In this document: positions 25,735 to 33,873 of the stretch, one piece after another
How the letters are laid out: each line of letters begins with the position of its first letter
Numbering within the stretch: the first letter of the stretch is position 1
Source: Hyphomicrobiales bacterium
GTDB taxonomy: Bacteria > Pseudomonadota > Alphaproteobacteria > Rhizobiales > Rhizobiaceae
Assembly: GCA_900469345.1 (NCBI GenBank)
Contig: UBWZ01000003.1
Coordinates: 266,577-330,576, forward strand
Direction of reading: 5' to 3'
Length of the DNA stretch: 64,000 nucleotides
Position numbers and translations under genes: made by a program
The notes under the pieces: generated by a model
Told to the model about the DNA's origin: nothing
What the model saw: only the letters and a program-made list of their open reading frames with translations
Databases searched by the model: none

Positions 25735-28230
25735 ATGGACAGTGCTGTCGACTTGCCCGCACCCTTTGCCCGCTGGTTTGCGGAAAAGGGCTGGAGCCCC
25801 CGCGCCCATCAGCTTGAACTTCTGGCCCGCGCACGGTCGGGTGAAAATACCCTGCTGATCGCGCCCACAGGCGCCGGCAAGACCCTCGCCGGCTTCCTGC
25901 CATCGCTGACCGACCTCGTGCGTCGTGGCAAGATCCCGCCCGGTTCCGCCTTTACCGGCATCCACACGCTCTACGTCTCGCCGCTCAAGGCCCTGACCGT
26001 CGATATCGAGCGCAACCTGATGAAGCCGGTCACCGAGATGGGGCTTGCCGTGACGGTCGAGAACCGAACGGGCGACACGCCGCAGTCCAAGCGTCAGAGG
26101 CAGCGGTTGTCGCCGCCCGATATCCTCCTGACGACGCCCGAGCAAGTGGCGCTTCTCCTCGCCAGCAAGGAGGCTGAGCGCTTTTTCAAGGACCTGAAAT
26201 ATATCGTCCTCGACGAATTGCACTCGCTCGTCACCTCCAAGCGCGGCCATCTTCTGTCGCTCGGGCTTGGCCGCATCCGCCGGCATGCGCCGCAGGTGAA
26301 GACGATCGGCCTGTCGGCGACCGTTGCCGATCCGATGGAATTGCAGCGCTGGCTGGTGCCGCAGGGGGAAACGCCGGCCCCGCCAGCGAGCCTCGTGCAT
26401 GTGACGGGCGGTGCCGCACCCGACATCGCCATTCTCGGAACCGAGAAACGCATCCCCTGGGGCGGGCATGTCTCGTCCTATGCGATCGACGACGTCTACC
26501 GGCAGATCACCCGGCACGGCACGACGCTGGTGTTCGTAAACACCCGCTTTCAGGCGGAGTTCCTGTTTCAGGCGCTTTGGGCCGTCAATGAGGAAAACCT
26601 GCCGATCGCGCTCCATCACGGCTCGCTCGACGCCGGCCAGAGGCGCAAGGTCGAGGCCGCCATGTCCCAGAACCGGTTGCGGGCGGTCGTCGCCACCTCG
26701 ACGCTCGACATGGGCATCGACTGGGGCGACATCGATCTCGTCATCCATATCGGCGCCCCCAAGGGCGCGTCGCGGCTGGCACAGCGCATCGGCCGTGCCA
26801 ACCACCGCATGGACGAACCATCCAAGGCGATCCTCGTGCCGGGAAACCGCTTCGAGGTGATGGAATGCCAGGCGGCGCTCGACGCCAACTATCTCGGCGC
26901 ACAGGATACGCCGCCGGTGGGCGAGGGGGCGCTGGACGTGCTTGCCCAGCACGTGCTCGGTATGGCCTGCGCCGAACCCTTCGATCCGCTGGAGCTCTAC
27001 GACGAGATCATTTCCGCGTCGCCCTATGCGAACCTTTCGTGGGAGATGTTCGAGCGCATCGTCGATTTTGTCGCGACCGGCGGCTATGCCCTGCGCGCCT
27101 ATGAACGTTACGCCAAGATCCGCCGCACGGAAGAGGGGCGCTGGCGGGTCTCCAACCTGCACGTGGCGCAACAGTACCGGCTGAACCTTGGCACGATTGT
27201 CGAGGCAGCCGAGCTCAGCGTCCGGCTCGTCAGGCGCAACGACAAGGGGACGCTTGGACGCGGCGGCATGTCTCTCGGCAAGGTGGAGGAACAGTTCCTC
27301 GAACAGCTTCGTCCGGGCGACACCTTCCTGTTTGCCGGCAAGGTGCTGCGCTTCGAAACCATTCGCGAAAACGAATGCCTGGTCTCCAAGACCTTTTCGA
27401 CCGACCCGATGATCCCGAGCTACGCCGGTGCCAAGTTTCCGCTCACCACCTATCTCGCGGACCAGGTGCGCGCCATGCTGGCCGATCCCGAGCGATGGAG
27501 CGCGCTGCCTGATCAGGTGCGCGACTGGCTTGCGATCCAGCGGGAGCGCTCGATGATCCCGAAGCGCGACGAACTGCTGATCGAGACCTTTCCGCGCGGC
27601 AAGCGCTTCTTCATGATCGCCTACTGCTTCGAGGGCAGGCTCGCGCACCAGACGCTCGGCATGCTCCTGACGCGCCGGCTCGAACGGGCGGGCGCTCGGC
27701 CTCTCGGCTTCGTCGCGACGGATTATTCGCTCGCCGTCTACAGCCTCAACGACATGGGAGCGATGATCGACGGCGGACGGATGAGCCTGTCGGAGCTCTT
27801 CGACGAGGACATGCTCGGCGATGACCTCGAGGCCTGGCTTGCGGAGAGCTACCTGCTGAAGCGGACTTTCCGCAATTGCGCGATCATTTCCGGCCTGATC
27901 GAGCGCCGTCATCCGGGCAAGGAAAAGACCGGACGGCAGGTCACGGTCTCGACCGATCTGATCTACGATGTGCTGCGCACCCATGAGCCGGACCACGTGC
28001 TTCTCGAGGCGACGCGGCGGGATGCGGCAACGGGGCTTTTGGATATTGGTCGCTTAGGCGATATGCTGGCACGAATCAAAGGGCACATCACCCACCGCGA
28101 TCTCGACCGGGTCTCGCCGCTTGCCGTTCCCATCATGCTGGAGATCGGCAAGGAGACGGTTCCGGGCGAGGCGAACGACGCGGTGCTGGAAGAGGCGGCC
28201 GAGGAACTGATCGCGGAGGCGCTGAGCTGA
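25735..28230 (+). CDS. Ligase-associated DEXH-box helicase (Lhr-like)
   Basis: An 831-residue superfamily-2 helicase of the Lhr type (TIGR04121), part of the ligase-associated DNA-damage set with PdeM. The Walker A motif is APTGAGKTLAG (about 45-55), motif II is DELHS, followed by TIGLSATV and the second RecA domain with STLDMGIDWGDID and QRIGRANHR. The C-terminal winged-helix and beta-barrel region extends to residue 831, as in Lhr. The start at 25735 (MDSAVDLPAPF) was chosen; ATG 25711 is an alternative. It overlaps pdeM by one base (TGATG), so the two are coupled. The usual partner ligase and exonuclease genes are not in this window. Confidence 0.92.
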   Translation: MDSAVDLPAPFARWFAEKGWSPRAHQLELLARARSGENTLLIAPTGAGKTLAGFLPSLTDLVRRGKIPPGSAFTGIHTLYVSPLKALTVDIERNLMKPVTEMGLAVTVENRTGDTPQSKRQRQRLSPPDILLTTPEQVALLLASKEAERFFKDLKYIVLDELHSLVTSKRGHLLSLGLGRIRRHAPQVKTIGLSATVADPMELQRWLVPQGETPAPPASLVHVTGGAAPDIAILGTEKRIPWGGHVSSYAIDDVYRQITRHGTTLVFVNTRFQAEFLFQALWAVNEENLPIALHHGSLDAGQRRKVEAAMSQNRLRAVVATSTLDMGIDWGDIDLVIHIGAPKGASRLAQRIGRANHRMDEPSKAILVPGNRFEVMECQAALDANYLGAQDTPPVGEGALDVLAQHVLGMACAEPFDPLELYDEIISASPYANLSWEMFERIVDFVATGGYALRAYERYAKIRRTEEGRWRVSNLHVAQQYRLNLGTIVEAAELSVRLVRRNDKGTLGRGGMSLGKVEEQFLEQLRPGDTFLFAGKVLRFETIRENECLVSKTFSTDPMIPSYAGAKFPLTTYLADQVRAMLADPERWSALPDQVRDWLAIQRERSMIPKRDELLIETFPRGKRFFMIAYCFEGRLAHQTLGMLLTRRLERAGARPLGFVATDYSLAVYSLNDMGAMIDGGRMSLSELFDEDMLGDDLEAWLAESYLLKRTFRNCAIISGLIERRHPGKEKTGRQVTVSTDLIYDVLRTHEPDHVLLEATRRDAATGLLDIGRLGDMLARIKGHITHRDLDRVSPLAVPIMLEIGKETVPGEANDAVLEEAAEELIAEALS

Positions 28231-29006
28231 TGCGGTCAAAAGTGGTAAGAGACGACGACTTGTTGACCCGCATTGGGCTCGCCGCCCGTTCGACATCCAT
28301 CCCCGGAATTGCTGCTGGCACGGAGGAGATCCTCGTGCACGGCGTCACGGCCGTGTGCGACCCCTTGGGTGGGCTCTACCTGCCGGAAACAGGCATGCTT
28401 GTCGTATCCGATCTGCATTTGGAAAAGGGCGCGGCCTTTGCCCGCCGCGGCATGATGCTGCCGCCCTACGACACCATCGCGACGCTCAACATCCTGGCGG
28501 CGGTGATTGGTCGCTACGATCCGAAAGTTGTCGTCTCGCTCGGCGACAATTTTCATGACCGCAAGGGCTCGCAGCATCTGCCGGCCGACCTGCGTGCGCT
28601 GATCGTGTCGATGGCGCGCGGCCGTGACTGGATCTGGATCAATGGCAATCACGATCCGGATGGTACCACCGACCTGCCGGGAACCTCCACCGACGAACTC
28701 GTCTATGGCGGCCTCGTCTTCCGCCACGAGCCGAGCCTGATGTCGGGCCAGGGGAAATCGAAGGGCGAAATCGCCGGCCATCTGCATCCGTCCGCGACCG
28801 TCAGGCGACGGGAAAAATCCGTGCGCCGCGCCTGCTTTGCCTGCGATGGCGACCGGCTCGTCATGCCCGCTTTCGGCGTGCTCGCCGGTGGTCTGGATCT
28901 GCGCCACCGCGCCCTGCAGGGCATCTTCAACCAGGAGGCGCTGGTCGCCCACCTGCTCGGCCGCGACCGCATTTATTCGGTTCGCTACGGCAGCCTGCTG
29001 GGCTGA
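28230..29006 (+). CDS. pdeM: Ligase-associated DNA damage response endonuclease PdeM
   Basis: The 258-residue metallophosphoesterase (TIGR04123) has the calcineurin-like metal motifs in order: SDLHLEKGAAF (about 61), LGDNFHDRKG (about 104), INGNHDPDG (about 131) and AGHLHPSA (about 185). With the overlapping helicase gene it forms the conserved pair of the ligase-associated repair system. The start at 28230 overlaps the helicase stop. The 3' end overlaps the convergent hydrolase gene by 22 bases. Confidence 0.92.
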   Translation: MRSKVVRDDDLLTRIGLAARSTSIPGIAAGTEEILVHGVTAVCDPLGGLYLPETGMLVVSDLHLEKGAAFARRGMMLPPYDTIATLNILAAVIGRYDPKVVVSLGDNFHDRKGSQHLPADLRALIVSMARGRDWIWINGNHDPDGTTDLPGTSTDELVYGGLVFRHEPSLMSGQGKSKGEIAGHLHPSATVRRREKSVRRACFACDGDRLVMPAFGVLAGGLDLRHRALQGIFNQEALVAHLLGRDRIYSVRYGSLLG

Positions 29007-29920
29007 CCGGTCCAGGGGTCGGTGCCATCCCGCAGGAAGCGCAGGGTATCGGCCCAGAACCCGTCGGCATGGCGGGAATGAAACAGGCTGAAATGGCCAA
29101 TGCCGGACAAACCGTAGAACGAAGGCTCCAGTAGCACCTGCGTGCGCTTTGCCCCGGTATAATAGGCAAGGGTCCGCCGCACCGCCGCTTCCGTTCCGAT
29201 GTCGTCGTCGCCAACGGCAATCGCCAGGATGGACGCTTTGACGGCTGCAAACCTGCGCAGGATCTCCGCCCGCTCCTGTGGTGGGTGGGTCATTTCCATC
29301 CGGGCGCCGCGAAAGCTCCATTCATTGGCAACGCCCGCCGGAAGGTCTTCGAGCCACCCCAGCCGCTTGCCGGGAAAATAGCCGAACACCGCCGTCAGCA
29401 CCGGCATCACCACATGCCATTTGAGGAACAGCCGCGCCCGGTGGCCCGCCGCATAATCGCGCCAGTAGGCATATTGTGCGCCCACCGTCAGCATCCGGTC
29501 GATCCGCGCCGCATGCGGGGAGAGGCCCGGCAGATATCCGCCGATGCTGTGCCCGACCACATGGATCGGCAGCCCCGGCCGCCGCCCGTCCATGAAGCGA
29601 AGGGCCGCATCGAAATCCTGCACGCCCCAGTCGCGCCATGAAAACCCGCAATCGCGCAGGCGTCTTGGCCGCGACAGGCCGATGCCGCGATAGTCGTAGG
29701 TCAGCACGTCGAAGCCGCTGCGGCGCAGAAAATCCGCGTAGAAATGGTAGTAGCGCGCAAGGACGCCGGTCGCCGGGTTGATGATGACGCTTGCCGCAGG
29801 CGTGCTTCGCGATGCCCAGACATGGCCCTGGATCGTCACCCCGTCCCGACAGTCGAGCGATGCCGGTTCGCCGAGCGGCCGTGACCGCGGGGCGCCGGCC
29901 GGACTGGAACCTTCTGCCAT
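28985..29920 (-). CDS. Alpha/beta-fold hydrolase (serine hydrolase)
   Basis: A 311-residue cytosolic alpha/beta hydrolase with nucleophile motif HVVGHSIGGYL (near residue 115), upstream strands DVLTYDYRGIGLS, and a C-terminal histidine region YGLSGIGHFSLF. The sequence resembles uncharacterised hydrolases often annotated as serine aminopeptidase S33-like. The start is uncertain between ATG 29920 (GGGGGA well spaced upstream) and ATG 29929. Its last 22 bases overlap pdeM on the opposite strand. No pathway is evident. Confidence 0.8.
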   Translation of the reverse strand: MAEGSSPAGAPRSRPLGEPASLDCRDGVTIQGHVWASRSTPAASVIINPATGVLARYYHFYADFLRRSGFDVLTYDYRGIGLSRPRRLRDCGFSWRDWGVQDFDAALRFMDGRRPGLPIHVVGHSIGGYLPGLSPHAARIDRMLTVGAQYAYWRDYAAGHRARLFLKWHVVMPVLTAVFGYFPGKRLGWLEDLPAGVANEWSFRGARMEMTHPPQERAEILRRFAAVKASILAIAVGDDDIGTEAAVRRTLAYYTGAKRTQVLLEPSFYGLSGIGHFSLFHSRHADGFWADTLRFLRDGTDPWTGQPSRLP

Positions 29921-29997
29921 TCGCACCATCCCCCACCCAGGCGATAAAGAGGATAGGCCGCTTCCGGCTTGGCGCAAGTCGACGAAGACCGGGCTGG

Positions 29998-31788
29998 TCA
30001 GATTTCTCCGGAAACCTCCCGCCGCCGCCGGTCCAGCTCTTCCGCATAGCGCCGCAGCAAATGGCTTTCGCTGAGCTGTCCGACCACCTTGCGTTCGGTC
30101 TGGTTGCTGACGACGGCAAGCGCTTCGGCTTCCGTCTTGTCGAAGATTGCTGCCGCCTGCTTGGCGTTCATGGTGGGAAGCAGGACGTCGTTCTCGTAGC
30201 GCGCAAAAGCCAGCAGCGACTGCGGCTCGTTGCTTTCCTCCCGCGGCGCCGCGTAGATGTCGGGCAGCAGGATCAGACCGGCATATTTGCCGCTCTCGTC
30301 CACCAGCACGACCCTTTGCGTCGCCCCTAGGCGGAATTCCTTGCGGAACTCGTCGAGCGGCATGGTCACGGGCGCCGTGCGTGCATCCGTCCGCATCAGC
30401 TTGCCGACCGTCAGGTTGCGCACCCACCCCACGTCATGCGCGCTGCGGATGCCTTCGCCGCGAAGGTGGAAGCGCCATGTCGCGAAGGAATAGCCGAACG
30501 TGGTCCTGACCACGACGGACGAGGTGATGACGGCCGCGAGCGCGAGCGCCGTGATCGGGAAGTCTCCGGTCAGTTCCAGAGCGAGGAAGGTCATGGTAAG
30601 CGGCCCGCCGATCACCGAAACGGATAGAGCGCTCATGCCGACCACCGCGTAGATGACCGGCGTCAGCGTCGCGTGCGCGAAGATGTAGGGCGTGCAGGAG
30701 GCAAACAGCTTCCCGAGCAACGCTCCGAGAAACAGCGACGCGAAGAACAGGCCGCCGCGGAAACCCGCTCCGATCGAGATCGCCGATGCCAGCGATTTCA
30801 TCAGCAGCACGGCGAGCACGGCCGAGATCGTCATGTTCTGGTTGAGGTTGATGTGCAGCGCGCCATGGCCGGCCGACAGCACCTGATGATCGATCAGCCC
30901 GAGAAGGCCGACCGCGACCCCGCCGATGGCGGGCCGGATGATCGACGAAATCGAGCTCTTGCGAGCGAGCTCCTCGACATAGGTGACGCCCTGCATGAGC
31001 AGAATGCCGGCACCGGCGCAGACGATGCCGAGCACGATCGCAGGCAGGTAGTCGGCCGGCATCACCGTCCCGAACTTGCCGACGTCGATCAGGAAGGCGT
31101 CGCCCATCAGGAGCCGTGCCATGAAGGTGGCGATCAGCGCCGAGACCACCACGGGCGCAAGGCTGAGAATGGTATAGGTGCCGATGATGAGCTCGAAGGC
31201 GTAGAAGGCGCCCGTCAGCGGCGCATTGAACGCGGCGGCAATCGCGCCGGCGGCGCCACAGCCGACCAGAATGCGCAGGTCGGCGCGGCGAAGCTGCAGC
31301 AGGCCGCCGATCTTCGATGCGATCCCCGACGAGAGCTGCGTATAGCCGGCCTCCAGGCCGACCGAGGCGCCGAAACCGTTGGAAATGAGGTTCTGGACGG
31401 CGACCAGGATGCTGTCGGTAAGCGACAGGCGGCCGCCATGCAGCGCATTGGCCTCGATCGGGTCGACCATCGGCTTCTTGCGCCATTTGCGCAGCCAGAG
31501 CACGAGCAGACCGAGCAGAATGCCGCCGGCAATCGGGGCGACGAGGATGACCTGCGGGTCGAGCGAGCTGGCCGAGCTCAGCCGTTCCCCGACCGGGATA
31601 CCGAATATCAGCTGGTGCAGCGCCTGCGAGATCCAGCTCATTGCTGCAACGCTGACACCCGCGAGGACGCCCACCACCGCGGCGATTAGGATCAGGCCGA
31701 ACTCGCTGCGCCGGATAACCAGGCGCAGCTCGCCGGGAGCAAGAAAGACCCGGCTGCGAGCCGGAAGCGATTTCAGATAGGTGAGCAT
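29998..31788 (-). CDS. ClC-family chloride channel/transporter with C-terminal CBS domains
   Basis: The 596-residue membrane protein has the ClC core (about 25-430): GFGASVGLEAGYTQ with the gating glutamate, FNAPLTGAFYAFELIIG, GAGFRGGLFFASLFLGALLG, and GMSALSVSVIGGPLT. A C-terminal CBS pair follows (about 455-590, ATQRVVLVDESGKYAGL). Compared with E. coli ClC, the GSGIP loop is replaced by VDPIEANALHGG and the second glutamate of the FxxEE motif by leucine. This may mean altered chloride/proton coupling. It lies on the minus strand upstream of the 28985-29920 hydrolase. Confidence 0.9.
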   Translation of the reverse strand: MLTYLKSLPARSRVFLAPGELRLVIRRSEFGLILIAAVVGVLAGVSVAAMSWISQALHQLIFGIPVGERLSSASSLDPQVILVAPIAGGILLGLLVLWLRKWRKKPMVDPIEANALHGGRLSLTDSILVAVQNLISNGFGASVGLEAGYTQLSSGIASKIGGLLQLRRADLRILVGCGAAGAIAAAFNAPLTGAFYAFELIIGTYTILSLAPVVVSALIATFMARLLMGDAFLIDVGKFGTVMPADYLPAIVLGIVCAGAGILLMQGVTYVEELARKSSISSIIRPAIGGVAVGLLGLIDHQVLSAGHGALHINLNQNMTISAVLAVLLMKSLASAISIGAGFRGGLFFASLFLGALLGKLFASCTPYIFAHATLTPVIYAVVGMSALSVSVIGGPLTMTFLALELTGDFPITALALAAVITSSVVVRTTFGYSFATWRFHLRGEGIRSAHDVGWVRNLTVGKLMRTDARTAPVTMPLDEFRKEFRLGATQRVVLVDESGKYAGLILLPDIYAAPREESNEPQSLLAFARYENDVLLPTMNAKQAAAIFDKTEAEALAVVSNQTERKVVGQLSESHLLRRYAEELDRRRREVSGEI

Positions 31789-31891
31789 TGGTGATTTACG
31801 CTGCGGATGATGAATAAGTTAGGGCGGCAGCCGCAACAGGCAAATGACAGGCGCTTCGACCGGCCTGCGAGGCGTTGCGGGAAGCACGGCA

Positions 31892-32701
31892 TCAGTCCTT
31901 TCGGAACATCAGGCTTGCGCCCCAGCCGGTGACGACGGCGATCAGCACGCACAGGAAGCCGTAGGCGAACGGCCTTTCATGCGCGGCGTCGCTGATCGCC
32001 TGCTCGAGGCCGGTCTTCACCACCCGCAAGGGTGTCTCGCGCTGGGCGATAAGCACGCCGCTCTTGAACAGATAGGCGCGGACCATGTGCTGCCCGTCGG
32101 GAATGTTGGCGGGGAGGCGCAGCGAGGCCCGAAACAGGCTGGACGAGACGAAGCGCACTCCGCTCGTGTCGCGCTGGTAGAGACCGCTGCCGAGCTTCAG
32201 GCGGCGATAGGATTCGCGAAATTCGCTGATCACGCCTGAGTTGCGGATGTAGCCCACCGGGTCGAGCGGCAGGTGCTCGATGCCCACGCCGACGCTGTTG
32301 AAGCTCGGTCCCTGTTCCAGATCGTCGATCTGCCGCGTGCTGGCGATCGAATAGCTTTCCGGAACCTGCTGGAACGTCATCGATTCCGTGTTCATCCAGA
32401 TGCCGAGAACGCGTTCCTTCCGGCGCACCGTGGCGTAGTCGCGCGGCCCCTCGAGCGTGACCACGACGTCGTACTGGCCGATTGCCAAAAGCAGTTCGTC
32501 CGTATTGGAAAGCGCACCGAAGATGGTGAGGTCGGCGCCGCGGAAATCGGAGGTGATGGCGATTTCGTTGGACGAGACGCCGATGTCGAGGCCTTCCTTG
32601 ACCGCCGATGCCGGGGCGAACGGGACCTGCGCTGCGGCCGGCAGGGTGGCCGCGAGGGTCAGCACGCCGACGATGGCGCAGATGGCCTTGAGGCGCCGCA
32701 T
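31892..32701 (-). CDS. TIGR02186-family membrane-anchored periplasmic protein
   Basis: The 269-residue protein has a signal peptide (MRRLKAICAIVGVLTLAATL, cleavage near AAAQV), a beta-rich periplasmic domain (DIGVSSNEIAITSDFRGADL, TLEGPRDYATVRRKERVLG) and one C-terminal membrane span near residue 250. It matches the TIGR02186 family, found next to TauE/SafE permeases in alphaproteobacteria. The start ATG overlaps the TSUP stop by one base (TGATG), so they are coupled. It is probably an accessory subunit of the transporter; the exact role is unknown. Confidence 0.85.
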   Translation of the reverse strand: MRRLKAICAIVGVLTLAATLPAAAQVPFAPASAVKEGLDIGVSSNEIAITSDFRGADLTIFGALSNTDELLLAIGQYDVVVTLEGPRDYATVRRKERVLGIWMNTESMTFQQVPESYSIASTRQIDDLEQGPSFNSVGVGIEHLPLDPVGYIRNSGVISEFRESYRRLKLGSGLYQRDTSGVRFVSSSLFRASLRLPANIPDGQHMVRAYLFKSGVLIAQRETPLRVVKTGLEQAISDAAHERPFAYGFLCVLIAVVTGWGASLMFRKD

Positions 32702-33627
32702 CAGTACGACCGTCCCCCGACCGCGACCGAATAGATGTCGTCCGGGGTCACCACCAGTCCGACCGCCAGGCGCAGTCCGACCGCCAGAACCAGAAGGCCG
32801 AGCAGGGCGCGCAACTGTTCGCCGCGCAGTTTCTGGCCGACCCGCACGCCGTATTGCGCCCCGATCACGCCCGCCACCATCAGGATCGATGCCAGCACGA
32901 TATCGACCGAATAGTTGGTCACGGCCTGCACCATCGTCGTGTAGGCAGTCACGAAGATGATCTGGAACAGCGAGGTCCCGACGACGACGCTGGTGGGAAT
33001 GCGCAGCAGGTAGATCATTGCCGGCACCATGATGAAGCCGCCGCCGACGCCCATGATCGAGGTCAGGATGCCGATGCCGAAGCCCAGCACGACGACCGGA
33101 ATGGCCGACAGGTAGATCTTGGACTTCTTGAAACGCATTTTCAGCGGCAGGCGGTGCACCCAGTTGTGCTGGCCGGGCCGTCTGACCGGCAGCTGCTGGT
33201 TCTGCTTGGCGCGGCGCATGGCGCGCAGGCTTTCCTGCAGCATCAGCGCGCCGATCGTGCCGAGCAGGACGACGTAGAGGATTGAGATGAACAGATCGAG
33301 CTGTCCGAGGCGCCTCAGCCACGAAAAGATCCACACCCCGACCGTCGCGCCTGCAAGACCGCCCACGAGAAGCACGCTGCCGAGCTTCATGTCGAGCGTG
33401 CCGCGCCGGAAATGGGTGATCGCACCGGAAATCGACGAGGCCACCACCTGGTTGGCACCGGTCGCCACCGCCACCACGGGGGGGATGTTGTAGAAGATCA
33501 GGAGAGGCGTGATAAGGAAGCCGCCACCGACGCCGAACATGCCCGACAGAAAGCCGACTGCCGCGCCCATGCCCAGGATGATGAGAATGTTCACCGAAAG
33601 CTCTGCGATCGGCAGGTAGACGGTCAC
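32701..33627 (-). CDS. TauE/SafE (TSUP) family transporter
   Basis: A 308-residue inner-membrane protein with the duplicated TSUP motif: GFLSGMFGVGGGFLITPLL (about 25-43) and GILTSIMGVGGGFIMVPAM (about 185-203), each followed by membrane spans. TSUP proteins export or import sulfite, sulfoacetate or other organosulfur anions. It starts at GTG 33627 behind AGAGG and is followed with a one-base overlap by the TIGR02186 gene. A 246-base upstream gap to the PodJ-like gene holds no obvious feature. Confidence 0.9.
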   Translation of the reverse strand: MTVYLPIAELSVNILIILGMGAAVGFLSGMFGVGGGFLITPLLIFYNIPPVVAVATGANQVVASSISGAITHFRRGTLDMKLGSVLLVGGLAGATVGVWIFSWLRRLGQLDLFISILYVVLLGTIGALMLQESLRAMRRAKQNQQLPVRRPGQHNWVHRLPLKMRFKKSKIYLSAIPVVVLGFGIGILTSIMGVGGGFIMVPAMIYLLRIPTSVVVGTSLFQIIFVTAYTTMVQAVTNYSVDIVLASILMVAGVIGAQYGVRVGQKLRGEQLRALLGLLVLAVGLRLAVGLVVTPDDIYSVAVGGRSY

Positions 33628-33873
33628 GGTGCAACCTCTGCGGCAAAAGGCTAAAGCGGCAACGCGCCGGCACCCTAAGGGAGGGTATCCGCCGTTGCGG
33701 TGAGTACCTCATCTCACATGCCGCATGAACGACAGATGAAACCTGATCCGTGATGCGGTCTGCAGGGCCGGCAAGTCAATTCGCAAGCGGCTTTTGCACG
33801 CCTATGCACCTCCGTTTCCGGGAGCGAGTGGCGGAATGTCCGCACCTCGCCTAACCCGGTCGGAGCGGTCGTC

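Noticed and set aside
25669..27996. 775-codon minus-strand frame opposite the helicase
   Set aside because: Antisense of the Lhr-like gene, whose helicase motifs are complete on the plus strand.
28985..30427. Longer 480-residue version of the hydrolase at 28985-29920
   Set aside because: The extra N-terminus would overlap the ClC gene in another frame and lacks conservation; the start near 29920 fits the fold.
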